Numbered from the stretch's first letter, positions 24,232 through 36,288 are shown. The stretch is DNA of 64,000 nt from Ptychodera flava (GCF_041260155.1 NC_091947.1:34668032-34732031), one strand, 5' to 3'. The notes: generated by a model not told the origin, from the letters alone. Translations and numbers: made by a program.

Positions 24232-27200
24232 CACAGTACGTGGTTTATCCTATGATGCAACTCGATTCGTACACACAGAGATCACCATTCTACCACCGAG
24301 GGCGCCATTATATATATGACTAAAGCTGTCCCAAAATAGCCCCCAGCTTGAAATTGAGGTCGAATGCGTACGCATGACTTTTATCCTCGTTCGCACTTAC
24401 GTCAATGTGATAGCCCGAAAGACGTACATTTTATATTTTTTTCCGGATCTTTATAGCATGTTTCTATCCAAAGATCCATATCATGAAAATTGTTAAGTTT
24501 TTATTTTTTTGCCTTTTTGGGGTTATTTTTAGCTATCTCTTCTCTGAGTTTTTTATCAATGATGCCTGAAAGAGTGCATACGCCATTGCCATGCTTGCTC
24601 CGAGTAAAAGTATGTTCTCAGATCTTGTTTGACTAATATTTGGAAATTTCAGCGCAATTATTCAGTGAAAAATGAGATTTTTTACGGAATTTTGGCTATT
24701 TCTCAATTACAAATGTGGATTTTGAAAAATGATCAATATTGGATTGTCGTGCAACTAAATACGATTCCAACGATATACCGCTTGCCTATGTTGACCCCAA
24801 AATCGAGGGAGGAGATAGAGTTTGAAAACGGACAGTCAGATCGGAATGAAATATGTACTTTGCCATGTTATAATTTTGCTTTATATGCACATGCACTGTA
24901 CTCAGGCTTACGCTCGCTTGTGCCGGGATTAAAATAGTACTAGGGATTTTAGGTCACGTGACATTTGTGTTGAACGTACGCGTTCGATGCAGGTCTAGTC
25001 CGAACTTTCGTGTTAATTCTTAAATAGACCAAATAATCAGAGAAAATGAAACTGTAGTGTTGAAGATTATTATTTTAACTTCATTTTGGGAAATTTTCAC
25101 TTTTGTACTACGATAAATGGCAAAGCAGCACGACTACAAACTCACGCGTACCGGCGATTTTGGCGTCCATTATGAGCGTTGTGCCGTGACCTCGAATGTC
25201 CCGCGAAGGAGATCGAACATATACCTCTTTGATAGGCTCTCCGCATGACTTATTCTGATCGCATCACTATTTTTGGGGGTTGGTACGAAAGTAGAGATCA
25301 TGGGCTTCATTTTGAGGGGGCAAACGTTAAAATCGGCCGAGAAAACTCAATCTGTGATCAAACTTTGTGTTTCGTTGTGTTTTTTTGAAAGAAATCTTGA
25401 TTTCCTTAAACGTTCGCCCAAAATTAATTTTATGATAAATATTAATTGTAATTCTGCAATAATTACGAGTCTGACGATGCGAAAAATGATGCTTAAGGCC
25501 CTTTTTAGCGAGTATGGTTTCACCCAACTTTACATCCGGGCACTCCCAGGAATCACATAAAAGTAATCGGCGCTTCACCGCATGTTCTGTGTCGGAGGTC
25601 TAAGCTGAGTTCCGACGTTCATGATTTTGCAGCTAGATTTGTCTTATTTATTATCTAACGCAAGGATCTAGAAAAACATACTTTACCCTTTCAAACGTTT
25701 TCTTGTTCGAAGTAGTTTGACTTCCGGGTGATATTTTTCGATAGACACTGGAAGTTGTCAAGCCAGCACTGCACTGCAGTGTAGGCATACGCACGAGCAC
25801 CACACTTTGCCGATACTATACTGAAATTTTAGTTTCTATCTTTAGTTCACGAGAAGGGGACTATTTTGGTTCTCTCTGAAGAACAAGGCCATAGATTATT
25901 AATTTGTTCTTTCCTCATTGATGGTGTCCCGGACTTTGAAAAAGTTGTATTTATACTGGTTTGTATTTCGGACCGCTGACTTCGACATGTTCGAGGGTCT
26001 ATGTTATTTCCGGGGCAGCTTAACTTTGCATCCAGTTTAATGCAGTTGTTCATCTATAAATGCGTGTTGCTGTTTTACGGCATTGACAAAGGGTTGAGAA
26101 CGAAGTTTTTTGACTTTTTGGAAAAGTTCTTTGTTTTAACTTTAAATCGACATTAATCAGACATATTTAATAATCATTTAATAAAAGTTGTAATCACACA
26201 TAAAACTTTAAAAAAAATTCGAAGTTCAAATTAAAAAAAATCTAAAAAAATATTTTGTTAAATTTAAATCAAGTTCTAAAATGTCACAGGTATCATTTGA
26301 TTGTTTACATGTATTGTTGTTTATTGTTTACCTTGTAAATATAAATCTAAATAACTTTTTCATATATGCAAAGTAAATATGATGGAATATGATTATCATA
26401 TTTCTGTAGATGTTCACAATACATAATGCATACAGCGATCAATGTCACAGGTATCATTTGATTTTTTACAGGTATTGTTTTTTTGTTTACCTTGTAAACA
26501 GCATTCTAAATAACCTTTTTCATTTATAAAAATTAAAAACCATTGAGCATTTCGTCAGCAATATCCACAAAAAATTTCATCAATTTTCAATAAGAAATGC
26601 TTGAGTTATTGCAAAAAGCACAAGAAATTGCAATTCTAGTTTCCTCAAACAATGTTCAAAATGGGGTCACCTGGTGGTTATGATAACTACAGGTGTCTAC
26701 CATGGCATAATTTCTAAATAGGAGAAAGTTTTTTTCAAATTCAACAGGACATATCTCTGCATGTACTGAACCGATTTTCATCAAACAAAATGCAATCAAT
26801 TGGTCTTGAAGAGAGCTTTCTTTTGATATATAATTTATTATTATTGTAGCTGTCTATCAATTTCATGTAAAATCCCTAATAGTACGAGACACGGCGCTTG
26901 AAACAAATACAAATGACATGGCTGTATCTGTGTATTGTGTACCGGTATGTAATTTCTCGATCGCGTGAAATATGAATCAATGTTCATTTTTGAACGGTCC
27001 TTGAACTGTAGAGACTAGAACAGATAGGAACGTGGCTTTGCATTGCCAACTGTTGACAAAACCTTTTTGTTAGGACGTGTTTATAGGGTTGCCGGTCTTC
27101 TGCCGGGGACCGGCTGATGTAAACAACACTGGCCGTACGTAAAACTACAAAGGCTACGCACTAGTACGCTATCAGTACATACATGTTACTGCACGCTCAC

Positions 27201-27711
27201 AGGATACTGAAGTGTCTACAGAACTTTCACGATCGCTTGTTGAAAATTGTGGTCTATTAAACGTTCACAACCAGCGTCAACAGCTTTTCTGGTTTGGAAG
27301 GGGTGTCGATTCAGTGCAGCTTGCGTTCGCGAAATGTGTTTCTGTCACCGCGTAGCCGCAGAGCTCACATTGACAAGTAACTCGGTAATGCATGCTATCA
27401 ATGTATCATACATCCCCGCATTTGTAATAAAAGTTGCATCCTTATATCTACTGAAACCACAAAAACCGTGTCGTACATATCTCTGGCTGATGATAAATAC
27501 ATATACGAGCATACAAGAAAAACTTTCCACTGTCAGTCTAAATATTTTCGAGGCGATCGCAATGCGCTGATGACTGTAGCTGCATTTACTCAACTAATGT
27601 ATCGTGTTTCTATGGGTGCATATGCGTAATGGGGATAACGCATGTGTAACGGGCAGGCCGATCTACCTGTGTACATATTGCATTGCATCATGGGTACTTT
27701 CACGTACCGTG
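24232..27711. mobile_element. 3.48-kb DNA transposon with imperfect ~50-bp TIRs
   Basis: The left end has CACAGTACGTG, ATGATGCAA and GTACACA in order; the right end carries the inverse, TGTACAT, TTGCATCAT and CACGTACCGTG. The satellite unit of the surrounding repeat is broken here: GTACAAGAACA precedes and GGACATTGACC follows, with GAACA/GGACA as a likely 5-bp duplication. The interior has a ~17-bp inverse pair (TAGTACTAGGGATTTTA at ~24935 and its inverse at ~26872) and a ~160-bp internal duplication, but no recognisable transposase. Confidence 0.65.
26282..26560 (+). repeat. two diverged ~160-bp tandem copies
   Basis: TGTCACAGGTATCATTTGAT, then TTGTTTACCTTGTAAA and CTAAATAAC..TTTTTCAT, occur at 26282-26365 and again at 26442-26525. 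Confidence 0.8.
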
Positions 27712-28640
27712 GGACATTGACCTATTTCATACATATGCTCGTCAATTTGTTTCACGTCATGTAGCAGTAACATGTCAATTATTGAAGTTTTGTAAGTAGG
27801 CTGATATGTCAAGAATAGTGCATCAAATTTCATGAAAGTTTGTACAGATGTTAAGCTCACATTGTTTTAACATTGAAAAAGACATTTATCAGTGTCATTT
27901 AATTTATTTGTAATTGCATATGTAATGAACTTTCCTGATTAGAGTGATATAGCCACAAATTAATACAATGTCAAATTTGATGAAACTTGATACAGGTGTT
28001 GGTCTCATAGTGTTGTAGATACTTCATCAAACTTTATGAAATATGGTACCAGTGATAATCTGTTAAGTGTTAGGATTGTATGCAAAAATGTTTTGCAACA
28101 TCCTCTTCAATTATTCCTAGTTGACTCATTTTATGAACTTTAGGATGGTGGCCTACATTGGTTTTATGTTTTCATCACCATGGAACTCATCCTTGGCCAT
28201 TGAGCGCCATCTTTATCGCAGTATTTTTATCACAGGCCTAATTAATGAAGAGGGCTCTATCCTCTCTGAGGACATGTAATCAAAGTACCCATTAACAAGT
28301 GGGGACTGTGTCATCAACGATGACTTCTTTAAAGTACACCACGAAGGCAATGTCAACAAATGCTACTGAAGACTTGAGTTAAAGTAATTACGACCAAACG
28401 AATATTACAAATCATACATATTTACTGAGATATGAATGGCAGATTAATATTCTTTTCTTCTGCATGAAATAACTGATCAAATGGCATACAACATGACATT
28501 GGCATTCACCAGTTTTTTCGTTTTTTTCTAAAATCTATGACAATATGTTAAACAAATATTTTAATAGACATATATCTATTAATGAAGAGTTACCACTTTA
28601 TGACATTTATTTGTTTATTGATTTCAATCTATTTTTGTAG

Positions 28641-28773
28641 ACTTGACAAACATGTTTATCCTGACACTGGCAGCATTGCATCTATAACACAGCCTTGCAG
28701 TTGGGGAGTGCAGCAGCAGAATAAAGTACACATGTACGGTCAGCTGTATGAACGGTCACTCCACACAGAGTGA
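28641..28773 (+). CDS. candidate terminal exon, unknown protein
   Basis: A T-rich tract ending TTTTTGTAG precedes the exon at 28641. Read with one leading base, it encodes 43 residues and a TGA at 28771-28773, starting LDKHVYPDTGSIASITQPCS and ending MYGQLYERSLHTE. The composition is mixed and the acceptor is strong. ATTAAA at 28858-28863 could serve as a polyadenylation signal. No family is recognised. Its relation to the plus-strand exons at 36.1-37.7 kb is unknown: a stop here argues for a separate gene or an alternative 3' end. Confidence 0.4.
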
Positions 28774-28859
28774 CTGTGCTTCATGCTACTGAGAAGAGGT
28801 TCTGTTTCTATAGGTATCCATTCAAAAATGCCGCTGCAGGGTGGCAGCTCCAAGACAAT

Positions 28860-29580
28860 ATTAAAGCTGCAAGCAGCCTTCTAGGGGCACAGCAGCGCTT
28901 GCATAGTTAATGAGACACATAATGGGTCACCTTGAGATGTCCTATTATAACAAACATGGAGGTTTCGTACAACTGTTACGCAGTTTTAGGTATGTATGTA
29001 TATTTTAGGTCAAAGGTCATTGAGGTCACATGTATTCAATACCTACGGTATGTCTATGAACCAAAATTCAGACCTCTATCTCTATTTATTAAACCAGCAT
29101 AAGATATGCACATAATTAAAAGGGTACAAAATGTGCCATCATAAGGTCTCCTATCATACAAAATATGAAGGGTTTAGGACTTGTGGCTACTGAGTTATGG
29201 ACATATACGTATACTTGAGATCAAAGTTCATTGATATCACGTGACATTTTGCCATAAATATTTGTTTCCATATTATACCTGCATACCAAAAAATTAGACA
29301 TCTATCTTTATTAGCTATCAAATAATAAGATATGCACATAATTAATGAGTCACATGATATTACACCACAAGGTCTACTATATCACCGCAAATATGCAGGC
29401 TCTATCCTGATTTTTAGACATATAAGTATATAAGGGGTCAAAGGTCATCAAGGTCACGTGACAATTTGTCATAAATCATAGACCATATATTATCACTGCA
29501 TACCAAAAATCAGACCAGCTTTATTGGCTTGCCCAAAATCAGATTTGTACATTATTAATTATCAGATCACTTCAGTGTCA
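28860..29580 (-). repeat. degenerate reverse copies of the 227-bp unit
   Basis: Three diverged units each carry TTAATGAG-like, CATAAGGTCTCCTATCAT, GGTTACTGAG-like and GGTCAAAGGTCATTGAGGTC blocks. These are the inverse of the array at 32043-33131. Confidence 0.7.
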
Positions 29581-30504
29581 GTTGTCATGACTATAATACT
29601 AGAAATTGTCAACTTCAAAACCTAAGTCCACATCATGCAATGACAAATTCGGCCAGTTTGCTGGGTTTTTACCTGGAGGAAGAGTTTGGAATGACATACC
29701 TTTTCATATAAAGTCCACAAACTCTTACATAACATTACGGGAAGGCTCCATTAACTTGGATGGTACCTGAAACCCGAGTTGCTGCCTGTCAACTTGGGTG
29801 ACAAACAGAAGACTTTAATCCCCAAAGGTGTTAATGTTCCATTGTTGCGATTATCTTATCCAGCTGGTGCTATGATAGGAACGTCAGGGCTGTAACGACT
29901 CACTCAATACCACGGGCACACACATATGCTTGCACATGGAACTATGTTGACAGGAAAAAGTGAACTACCCTCTTTGCAATGCAAGTAATCTAGTTTCTTC
30001 TTTAATTTAGGCTCTAAACTAAGTTTTAGAAATATGGTGAAACAAAATATCGTTCTTCGTTCATTTTCATTCAAGTGTCCTATTTTCGGACGCTTCACTT
30101 CAGTAACGCACATTGATCATATATGGAAATGTATAATCAGAACAGCATGGAACGTTCTTTCCACGTGTCAAGCTTTTTCATGCACATGCAAACAACGTAA
30201 CGTTGGAGGAAGGACTCCAAGAGCTGCTGCGTATCCTGTGACATGACATCTCCTATAGAGCGAAATCAATGAATTGCTAGCTGGATACGTTTGTAGACAG
30301 TATGGCCACTCTTACAGAAAGGAGAAATAGTAGAGGCAGTTGATGAGGCCGGTCGGTGGACGGTAGCTCGAGTAATTGATTGTTCATGTTTGATAAAATC
30401 CCAAATTGACGATACCCAACGCCAACCTGTATGACACCGTATGTGTACAACACACCTACAGTCGACTATAGTTGATTGTGACACAGTAAGCTTACACACA
30501 ATGC
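29581..30504. other. no supported gene
   Basis: No exon or known repeat was recognised on either strand. Confidence 0.35.
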
Positions 30505-30895
30505 AATATCGGTCGACCTGAAATTTGACACTGTGATCGACGTAGCGTTTCAAAAGTACGAAAAATGAGACCAAGTAATTGTTTGTTTATTTAGATTTGA
30601 TCTAAAACCTCCGGCAACCAACAAAGTCATACTCTTACGCAGAAAATCAAAGTTTTCAAGCATAGACTTTCCCTTCCGCTTATAACAACGGCCCCTCCAC
30701 AAAACGCGATGTCGATCGACTTGAATATTGACACTATGATCGACCATGGATGGATTGACATGGCGTTTCAAAAGTATGAAAAATGAGACTCAGTAACTTT
30801 TGGTCGCTTTACATTTGATCAAAAATCTACCAAACCCATCAGACAAGGCCCTACTCTTACGCAGAAAACCAAAGCTCTCAAGCGTCGACTTTCTC
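30505..30895. repeat. tandem duplication, ~205-219 bp offset
   Basis: CGACCTGAAATTTGACACTG at 30513 recurs as CGACTTGAATATTGACACTA at 30718; GCGTTTCAAAAGTA..GAAAAATGAGAC and CTCTTACGCAGAAAA also recur in order. The two copies are diverged. Confidence 0.75.
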
Positions 30896-31783
30896 TTCCG
30901 CGTTTGAGACTTTCTTCTCTTTCGCGTTTGAGAGAAACAAACGTCAGCTTTATTCGGAAATGGTCGGCTATTCGTGGGCGTAATGTCAGTCCAATGGTAA
31001 GCTACACCCGGTGTGAACGTCAGAATAATTGGGCTGTAGTCGGGAAAGCAAGGTTGACCTCGACTGCGATTTCCAGTATAGTACACGTTCGCAGATTTCG
31101 GTACTACAGGCTGATACTAGATAGCAACAAGTTCACCGCGTAAATTGCTAGACTACATATAGCCACATCGGCACTTCTGAAATGTTATCTCCGGCTTGCA
31201 AGACAACAAAAATATCAAAATATTATTATCAAAACCAAATTTGGGGCTAGAGAGTGAAACAAAATACTGTGAAAAGTAGCCAGCTAAAATACGGAAGTCG
31301 CTGGTCAATTTGGCCGGCATCCGGCTAAAAATGAACACGCTGCAAACAGAGGGGCTTGTTGCGATGGACAAGTAGCCTTTGGCTCTTTGACCAGAAAAAT
31401 AAGTCAGTGTTTGTTGATAATTCAAAGACTGGATCCGTTGACACCAAAGTTTGCTCGTGACTTTCCTGATTGAGAGGGCGCTGTTCATATAGCGACCTAC
31501 GACAGCGTTTCGTGTCTGATAAATCCTAGTTTTTAGTCCCCACGGACACCGTCCGGGGGGACTTATAGGTTTGGTCATGTCCGTGCGTGCGTCCGTGCGT
31601 GCGTGTGTGCGTCCGTCCGTGCGTCCGTCCGTTCACGCAGATATCTCAGAGATGCCCAGGTCAATTTCTTTCAAACTTTGCACAAGGATAGTACCCTACC
31701 CCATACAGATGCACGTCGATTTGTTTCACAATGCGATCAAATTTGGCCGTGTTAGAGGACTTTTTAGTTTTCACCTCCATAGA

Positions 31784-31931
31784 CTCCCATGTATAAGGCA
31801 GTGTCCATAGACTCCCATGTATAAGGCAGTCCATAGACTCCCATGTATAAGGCAGTCCATAGACTCCCATGTATAAGGCAGTCCATAGACTCCCATGTAT
31901 AAGGCAGTCCATAGACTCCCATGTATAAGGC
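31784..31931. repeat. 25-bp minisatellite, six units
   Basis: The unit TCCATAGACTCCCATGTATA + AGGCAG repeats almost perfectly. The inverse copy at 60195-60245 has only two units. Confidence 0.95.
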
Positions 31932-32042
31932 GAGAAAAATAAAAATTTAGTTTCTCATCGTATCATATTGGCTAATAGATTGGGTCATGTCCGTCCATGA
32001 GTCCATCCGTGAGTCCATCCTTTCACGCAGATATCTCAGATA

Positions 32043-33131
32043 TTTTGACAAAATGTCACGTGACCTCGGTGACCTTTGACCTCAAATATTACATATTTGT
32101 CCATAACTCAGGAACCACAAGTGGTACACCCTTCATATATGGTATGATGGCACAGCTTATGACGCCACATATTGTACCTCATTAATTATGCGCATATCTA
32201 ATTTTGAGCAAGCCAATAGAGCTAGAGGTCTGATTTTTGGTATATAGGGATAACTTAGCAATAAAAATTTTTTGACAAAATGTCACGTGACCTCGGTGAC
32301 CTTTGACCTCAAATATACATATTTGTCCATAACTCAGTAACCACAAGTGCTACACCCTTCATGTATGGTATGATGGGACACTTTATGATGCCACATATTG
32401 TACCTCATTAATTATGTGCATATCTAATTTTGAGCAAGCCAATAGAGCTAGAGGTCTGATTTTTGGTATATAGGGATAACTTAGCACTACAATTTTTTTG
32501 ACAAAATGTCATGTGACCTTGGTGACCTTTGACCTCAAATATACATATTTGTCCATAACTCAGTAACCACAAGTGCTACACCCTTCATATATGGTATGAT
32601 GGGACAGCTTATGACGCCACATATTGTACCTCATTAATTATGCGCATATCTAATTTTGAGCGAGCCAATAGAGCTAGAGGTCTGATTTTTGGTATATAGG
32701 GATAACTTAGCAATACAATGTTTTTGACAAAATGTCATGTGACCTCGGTGACCTTTGACCTCAAATATACATATTTGTCCATAACTCAGTAACCACAAGT
32801 GCTACACCCTTCATATATGGTATGATGGGACACCTTATGACGCCACATATTGTACCTCATTAGTTATGTGCATATCTAATTTTGAGCGAGTCAATAGAGC
32901 TAGAGGTCTGATTTTTTGTATATAGGGATAACTTAGCAATAACAATTATTTTGACAAAATGTCACATGACCTCGATGACCTTTGACCTCAAATATACATA
33001 TTTGTCCATAACTCAGTAACCACAAGTGGTACACCCTTCATATATGGTATGATGGGAGACCTTATGATGCTTCATACTGTACCTCATTAATTATGCATAT
33101 ATCTAATTCTGAGCAAACCCATAGAGCTGGA
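32043..33131 (+). repeat. five tandem ~227-bp units, each with a DR1-type TGACCTTTGACCT
   Basis: Units begin with TTTTGACAAAATGTCACGTG near 32043, 32270, 32497, 32725 and 32952. Every one contains TGACCTTTGACCT (32070, 32297, 32523, 32749, 32976), the inverse of AGGTCAAAGGTCA, with a third TGACCT 3 bp away in most and CACGTG or a variant next to it. Confidence 0.9.
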
Positions 33132-33364
33132 TGTCTGTCATACATATGCACATAGATTTGTTCTGTGATACGATCCAATAAGGCCGCCATGTGGCCATTT
33201 TATTACAATTCTTTCATGTCCTGAACTACAGCTCAGACATGTATCAAGCGAATTTATTCAAAAGTATTTTTATCACAGACCTAATGAAGAGGACTCTATC
33301 CTCTCTGAGGACCTGTAATCAAGTACCCATTAACAAGTGGGGACTGTGTCATCAACGATGACTT

Positions 33365-35937
33365 GTTATCGTTGTTTTCCTGTTCAGATGTGTGTATTGT
33401 TTGTAATCGTCTATAGCAATGTATGCAGATGTCGCTGGTCGTTTCCTGCTTCTGTTTTTACTGGCATTAGAGAGTTTCAGCTATTTTGCAGCTGGCCTGC
33501 ACCATCACAGTGGACAACAGTATCAACAAGATGGCCGTCTATGGTATAGCTGTGAGTTTCTCTGCAGTCTTCAAACTAACTCTGTTCAGACCCAAGTGAC
33601 TTTGTCCCCCCAACAATGTGGTCTCACAACTCTTCCAAAGTCGTGGATCTCAGGGTAGAAACAGTAATTTCAAACCAAAGAAACGAGGTAAGAGAGGAGG
33701 AGTACGTCTGCGGTGAAGAAACAGGGAATAAAGCGCATGCCGCTTCCGACCATTGTTCTCTCGAACGTACGACCTCTGAAAGGAAAGGTCGACGAACTCC
33801 AACGAACGTCGTTTCCAGCATGAGTACAGAAATGCTGGTATACTTGCCTTTACAGAAACGTGGCTGGACGACACTATTCTGATTCAGAGCTATTTCTTGA
33901 CGGGTTTTGACTATCCACTACGGCCCAAAAGTATGCCTCATTGTACGGTATTCCGCGAAGCTTATTCTATGGAACAGCGCTTTCAGCCGGTCGCTATTGA
34001 CAACGGCGAACATTGTATCAATTTATTTTCAATAGATTATCGATCGAAAATCTGTTTGGGTGCCGCTCGTGCCGGGCGCTCGTGTGTTGAGGTCACGTCA
34101 TAAACATTTCCACAATTACCCGTATATTGACTTATACACTTTAACATCAAGGTATCCGTTGGTTTCCTGTACTGAAAGTATATCGACGACACTTTTTTCA
34201 GTTTTGGTGATAGTTTTACGTACGTTTCAGCACATTTTGGCGCACTTCTGTGCAGTTTGGCGCCATTGTGAACGGGGAACTACACGCGAGTGAGTGAGAG
34301 ATCGATAACGTTCACTGCACGATTACAGTGGAGACTCTGTGCCGGTTCGTCTCTGTTCTCTGTTATTTTTGCAGTTTTCTGAATTTTCATAGTTGATATT
34401 CGCCAAAATTTGGTGTAAATTACAACAACCTGACAGGTATTGGTCTGTACAATTTAAGGGACGCTAACCGATTAAAATGCGTCAATATAAGACCCTGATT
34501 CTGCATATGCAAACGCCGTAAGATCGCCATTTTATTGAGGGCAAGAGCAAAAATTCAGCGATTGAAAAAATAAAATGCAACTAAAACATGTTTCGTCGAG
34601 AAATTCAAAAAACTAAAACGACAGGAATTTTGTATATAAATCAAAGAAACACTGTGCCATTTTTCACTATCATTGGTTCAGAATTGAGAAATTTGAACGA
34701 GCGAGAGTTGTACGGTCTGTTCAGTACATTAAACGCCATTGTTTTCTATGGGAAATCGAGCTGATTAGACATATCGTAAAATGAAAAATACATCTGAAAA
34801 AACAAGGTTTAACTTTTTCATTTCGCTGTTATTTTTTGTAATATTTTGTATGACACATATCATGAGGGGTAACTAAAACTCTATGGTTTTATTTTTTTGA
34901 GTTTCCCTCTTATTTTTATGAAATGACGAGTTGAAGATCGTTTTGCTGTTGACTGTGTTTTTACGTAATTTTGCATATGGCTGTTATCGCTTACGTATTT
35001 TGGAATTCCCATGTGAAATTCTTCCCAAAATATTATAATTGTAAGGGCAGCATATACGGGAAATAGGACCTGTTACTCTTTATTAATATTTAGCTGTGCA
35101 GCAAGGAAATACGGCAAAATTTTCAATATGACGCGGGAGGTGAAATTTACTCTGTGAACGCGCACTCCACGTATGTGTGGCGAAAATTCGGGACGCTAAT
35201 ACCGTACAAAATGGGGCGCCTTTGGGCCGTAGTGATCCGTCCAACCTTGACCGCTAACAAAGAAACAACAGGTAAAGTCTAGGAGGAGGAGGTGGTTATA
35301 TGTGAACCAGTGCTGGTGCAAGACTGTTGTTATCAGGGAAAAAGTATGTACCTGTGACATCGAGCTCTTGACAGTTCTCCCTCCGTCCTTTCTTCTTACC
35401 TCGTGAATTTCAACAACTGTTTGTTACTGTAGTTTATATCCACCCAAAAGCCAATGTAAACAAGGCTGCTGATACAATATTTAACGTATCCAGAAACTGC
35501 AGACAATTTCACCTGATGCGCCAAATTTCTTCCTTGGCGACTTTAACCAATGTTCTCTCAAAAAGACCTTACATTCTTTTCATCAGTATGTTACCTGTTC
35601 CACACGCCACAATAAGATCTTAGATCTGTGCTACAGATCAATCCCAGGAGCTTACAAATCTTATAGAAAGCCACCTCTCGGTTCTGCTGACCACAATACA
35701 GTGTACTTAGTACCAGTCTACAAATCTGTGCTCAAGAGAGAAAAGTTGCAGACACGACAAGTTCGTGTATGGTCTGAGGACAGCATACAATCTCTACAGA
35801 GCTGTTAATGCACAGACCGGGACTTGTTTAAGGATACTTGCCACGACATAAATGAACTTACTGATGTTGTTAGTAGTTACATCTCCTTTTGTGAGAGTAA
35901 CGTAGTACCACAGAAAGTTTGTAAAATTTACCCATTG
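33365..35937 (+). mobile_element. LINE endonuclease fragment, split by a CACTA element
   Basis: The pieces 33640-33915 and 35235-35937 together cover the apurinic-endonuclease-like N-terminal domain of a non-LTR retrotransposon. Visible blocks, in several frames: KKRGKRGGVRLR, ILAFTETWLDD, VVYIHPKANVN, then LGDFNQCSLKK, ILDLCYRSIPGAYKS, PPLGSADHNTVYLVPVYKS and YISFCESNVVPQK. GDFN and SADHN are the usual catalytic motifs of this domain. Several frameshifts and stops make it dead. It ends before any RT domain; the 5' border against the preceding repeat is not resolved. It belongs to the Jockey/CR1/L2 side by motif style. Confidence 0.8.
33916..35234. mobile_element. non-autonomous CACTA (EnSpm-like) element, 1.32 kb
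   Basis: The ends read CACTACGGCCCAAAA and TTTGGGCCGTAGTG, with imperfect inverse similarity continuing for about 40 bp (TTGTACGGTATT / AATACCGTACAA). ATC flanks both ends (33913-33915 and 35235-35237). CACTA termini with a 3-bp duplication define this superfamily. It interrupts the LINE endonuclease between GFDY and the following strand. No transposase is visible. Confidence 0.8.
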
Positions 35938-36138
35938 GAATCAGTATACTAATGTATAACTGGACAGATTTCATTTATCAACAGTAACAATAGTTATTAC
36001 ACTTGTGAAGGACATGTTTTCAAACAATGCACTGTACTTTTAAGGATTCTGTGGGGAGCAGAATATAAACATCAAATGGCATTATTACTAATCATAATGT
36101 CTTTATAATATTGTATTTCACTTTTTTTTTCTCAACAG

Positions 36139-36212
36139 AGTTTTGTTTCACAAAAGAAAACAACTACGAGCTGGATATCAAAGACTTACCCATAACCTCG
36201 AAACATTAAATG
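36139..36212 (+). CDS. internal coding exon, unknown protein
   Basis: A strong acceptor (ten T residues, then CTCAACAG) and donor (AATG|GTAAGT) bound a 74-nt exon that, with one leading base, encodes 24 residues beginning VLFHKRKQLRAGYQ and ending LTHNLETLN. It ends with one base of the next codon, which the exon at 37509 completes (AAT-G|CA-TAT), so the two join in phase. The peptide is basic and helical-looking. Upstream exons were not found; the preceding region is occupied by LINE and CACTA sequence, so they may lie in the far 5' direction. Confidence 0.65.
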
Positions 36213-36288
36213 GTAAGTAAAATTCAACCTTAAGATTCCTAAATGAATAGTACTCTCAGTGAGTCTCTGCAATTCGAGCTTGGCTTAA

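Larger units (their letters stand above)
22080..28326 (+). mobile_element. unclassified ~1.8-kb repeat family, copy 1, enlarged by two insertions
   Basis: It starts AGTCCCCACGGACACCG and ends with AAGTGGGGACT followed by GTCATC-AAC-GATGAC-TT. Copy 2 (31535-33364) has the same start and the same last ~90 bp. Between them, copy 1 carries ~176-bp tandem units with CCATAACTCAG, GGTACAAGGACATTGAC and CAATATGGCCGCC. Removing the LINE (22780-23736) and the DNA transposon (24232-27711) with their duplications leaves about 1.8 kb, the length of copy 2. No protein of its own is visible. The short 3' hairpin and subterminal GTCCCCAC/GTGGGGAC pair recall rolling-circle elements, but the final bases do not match a Helitron end. 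Confidence 0.7.
31535..33364 (+). mobile_element. unclassified ~1.8-kb repeat family, copy 2, uninterrupted
   Basis: It has the same start (AGTCCCCACGGACACCG) and end (GTGGGGACT then the GTCATC/GATGAC hairpin) as copy 1 at 22080-28326. Order inside: a CGTGCGTCC-rich segment, a 25-bp minisatellite, a second partial left-end-like block (TAGATTGGGTCATGTCCGTC near 31977), five 227-bp tandem units, and one 176-bp-type unit. The right border adjoins the LINE fragment that follows. Confidence 0.75.

Noticed and set aside
22115-24319. Long plus-strand frames with repeated AILLRFFHVQSHNSGISQ-like peptide
   Set aside because: They follow the ~176-bp tandem units of the repeat family. No start context, splice signals or family similarity.
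24629-24937. 102-codon plus-strand frame
   Set aside because: Lies inside a DNA transposon, starts without an ATG, and shows no transposase motif or other family signal.
22080-28326. Helitron assignment for the AGTCCCCAC family
   Set aside because: There is a 3' hairpin, but no CTRR end and no A|T insertion pattern; left unclassified.
30034-31578. Several overlapping 70-140-codon frames on both strands
   Set aside because: They overlap a diverged tandem duplication, lack splice borders in phase, and show no recognisable domain.
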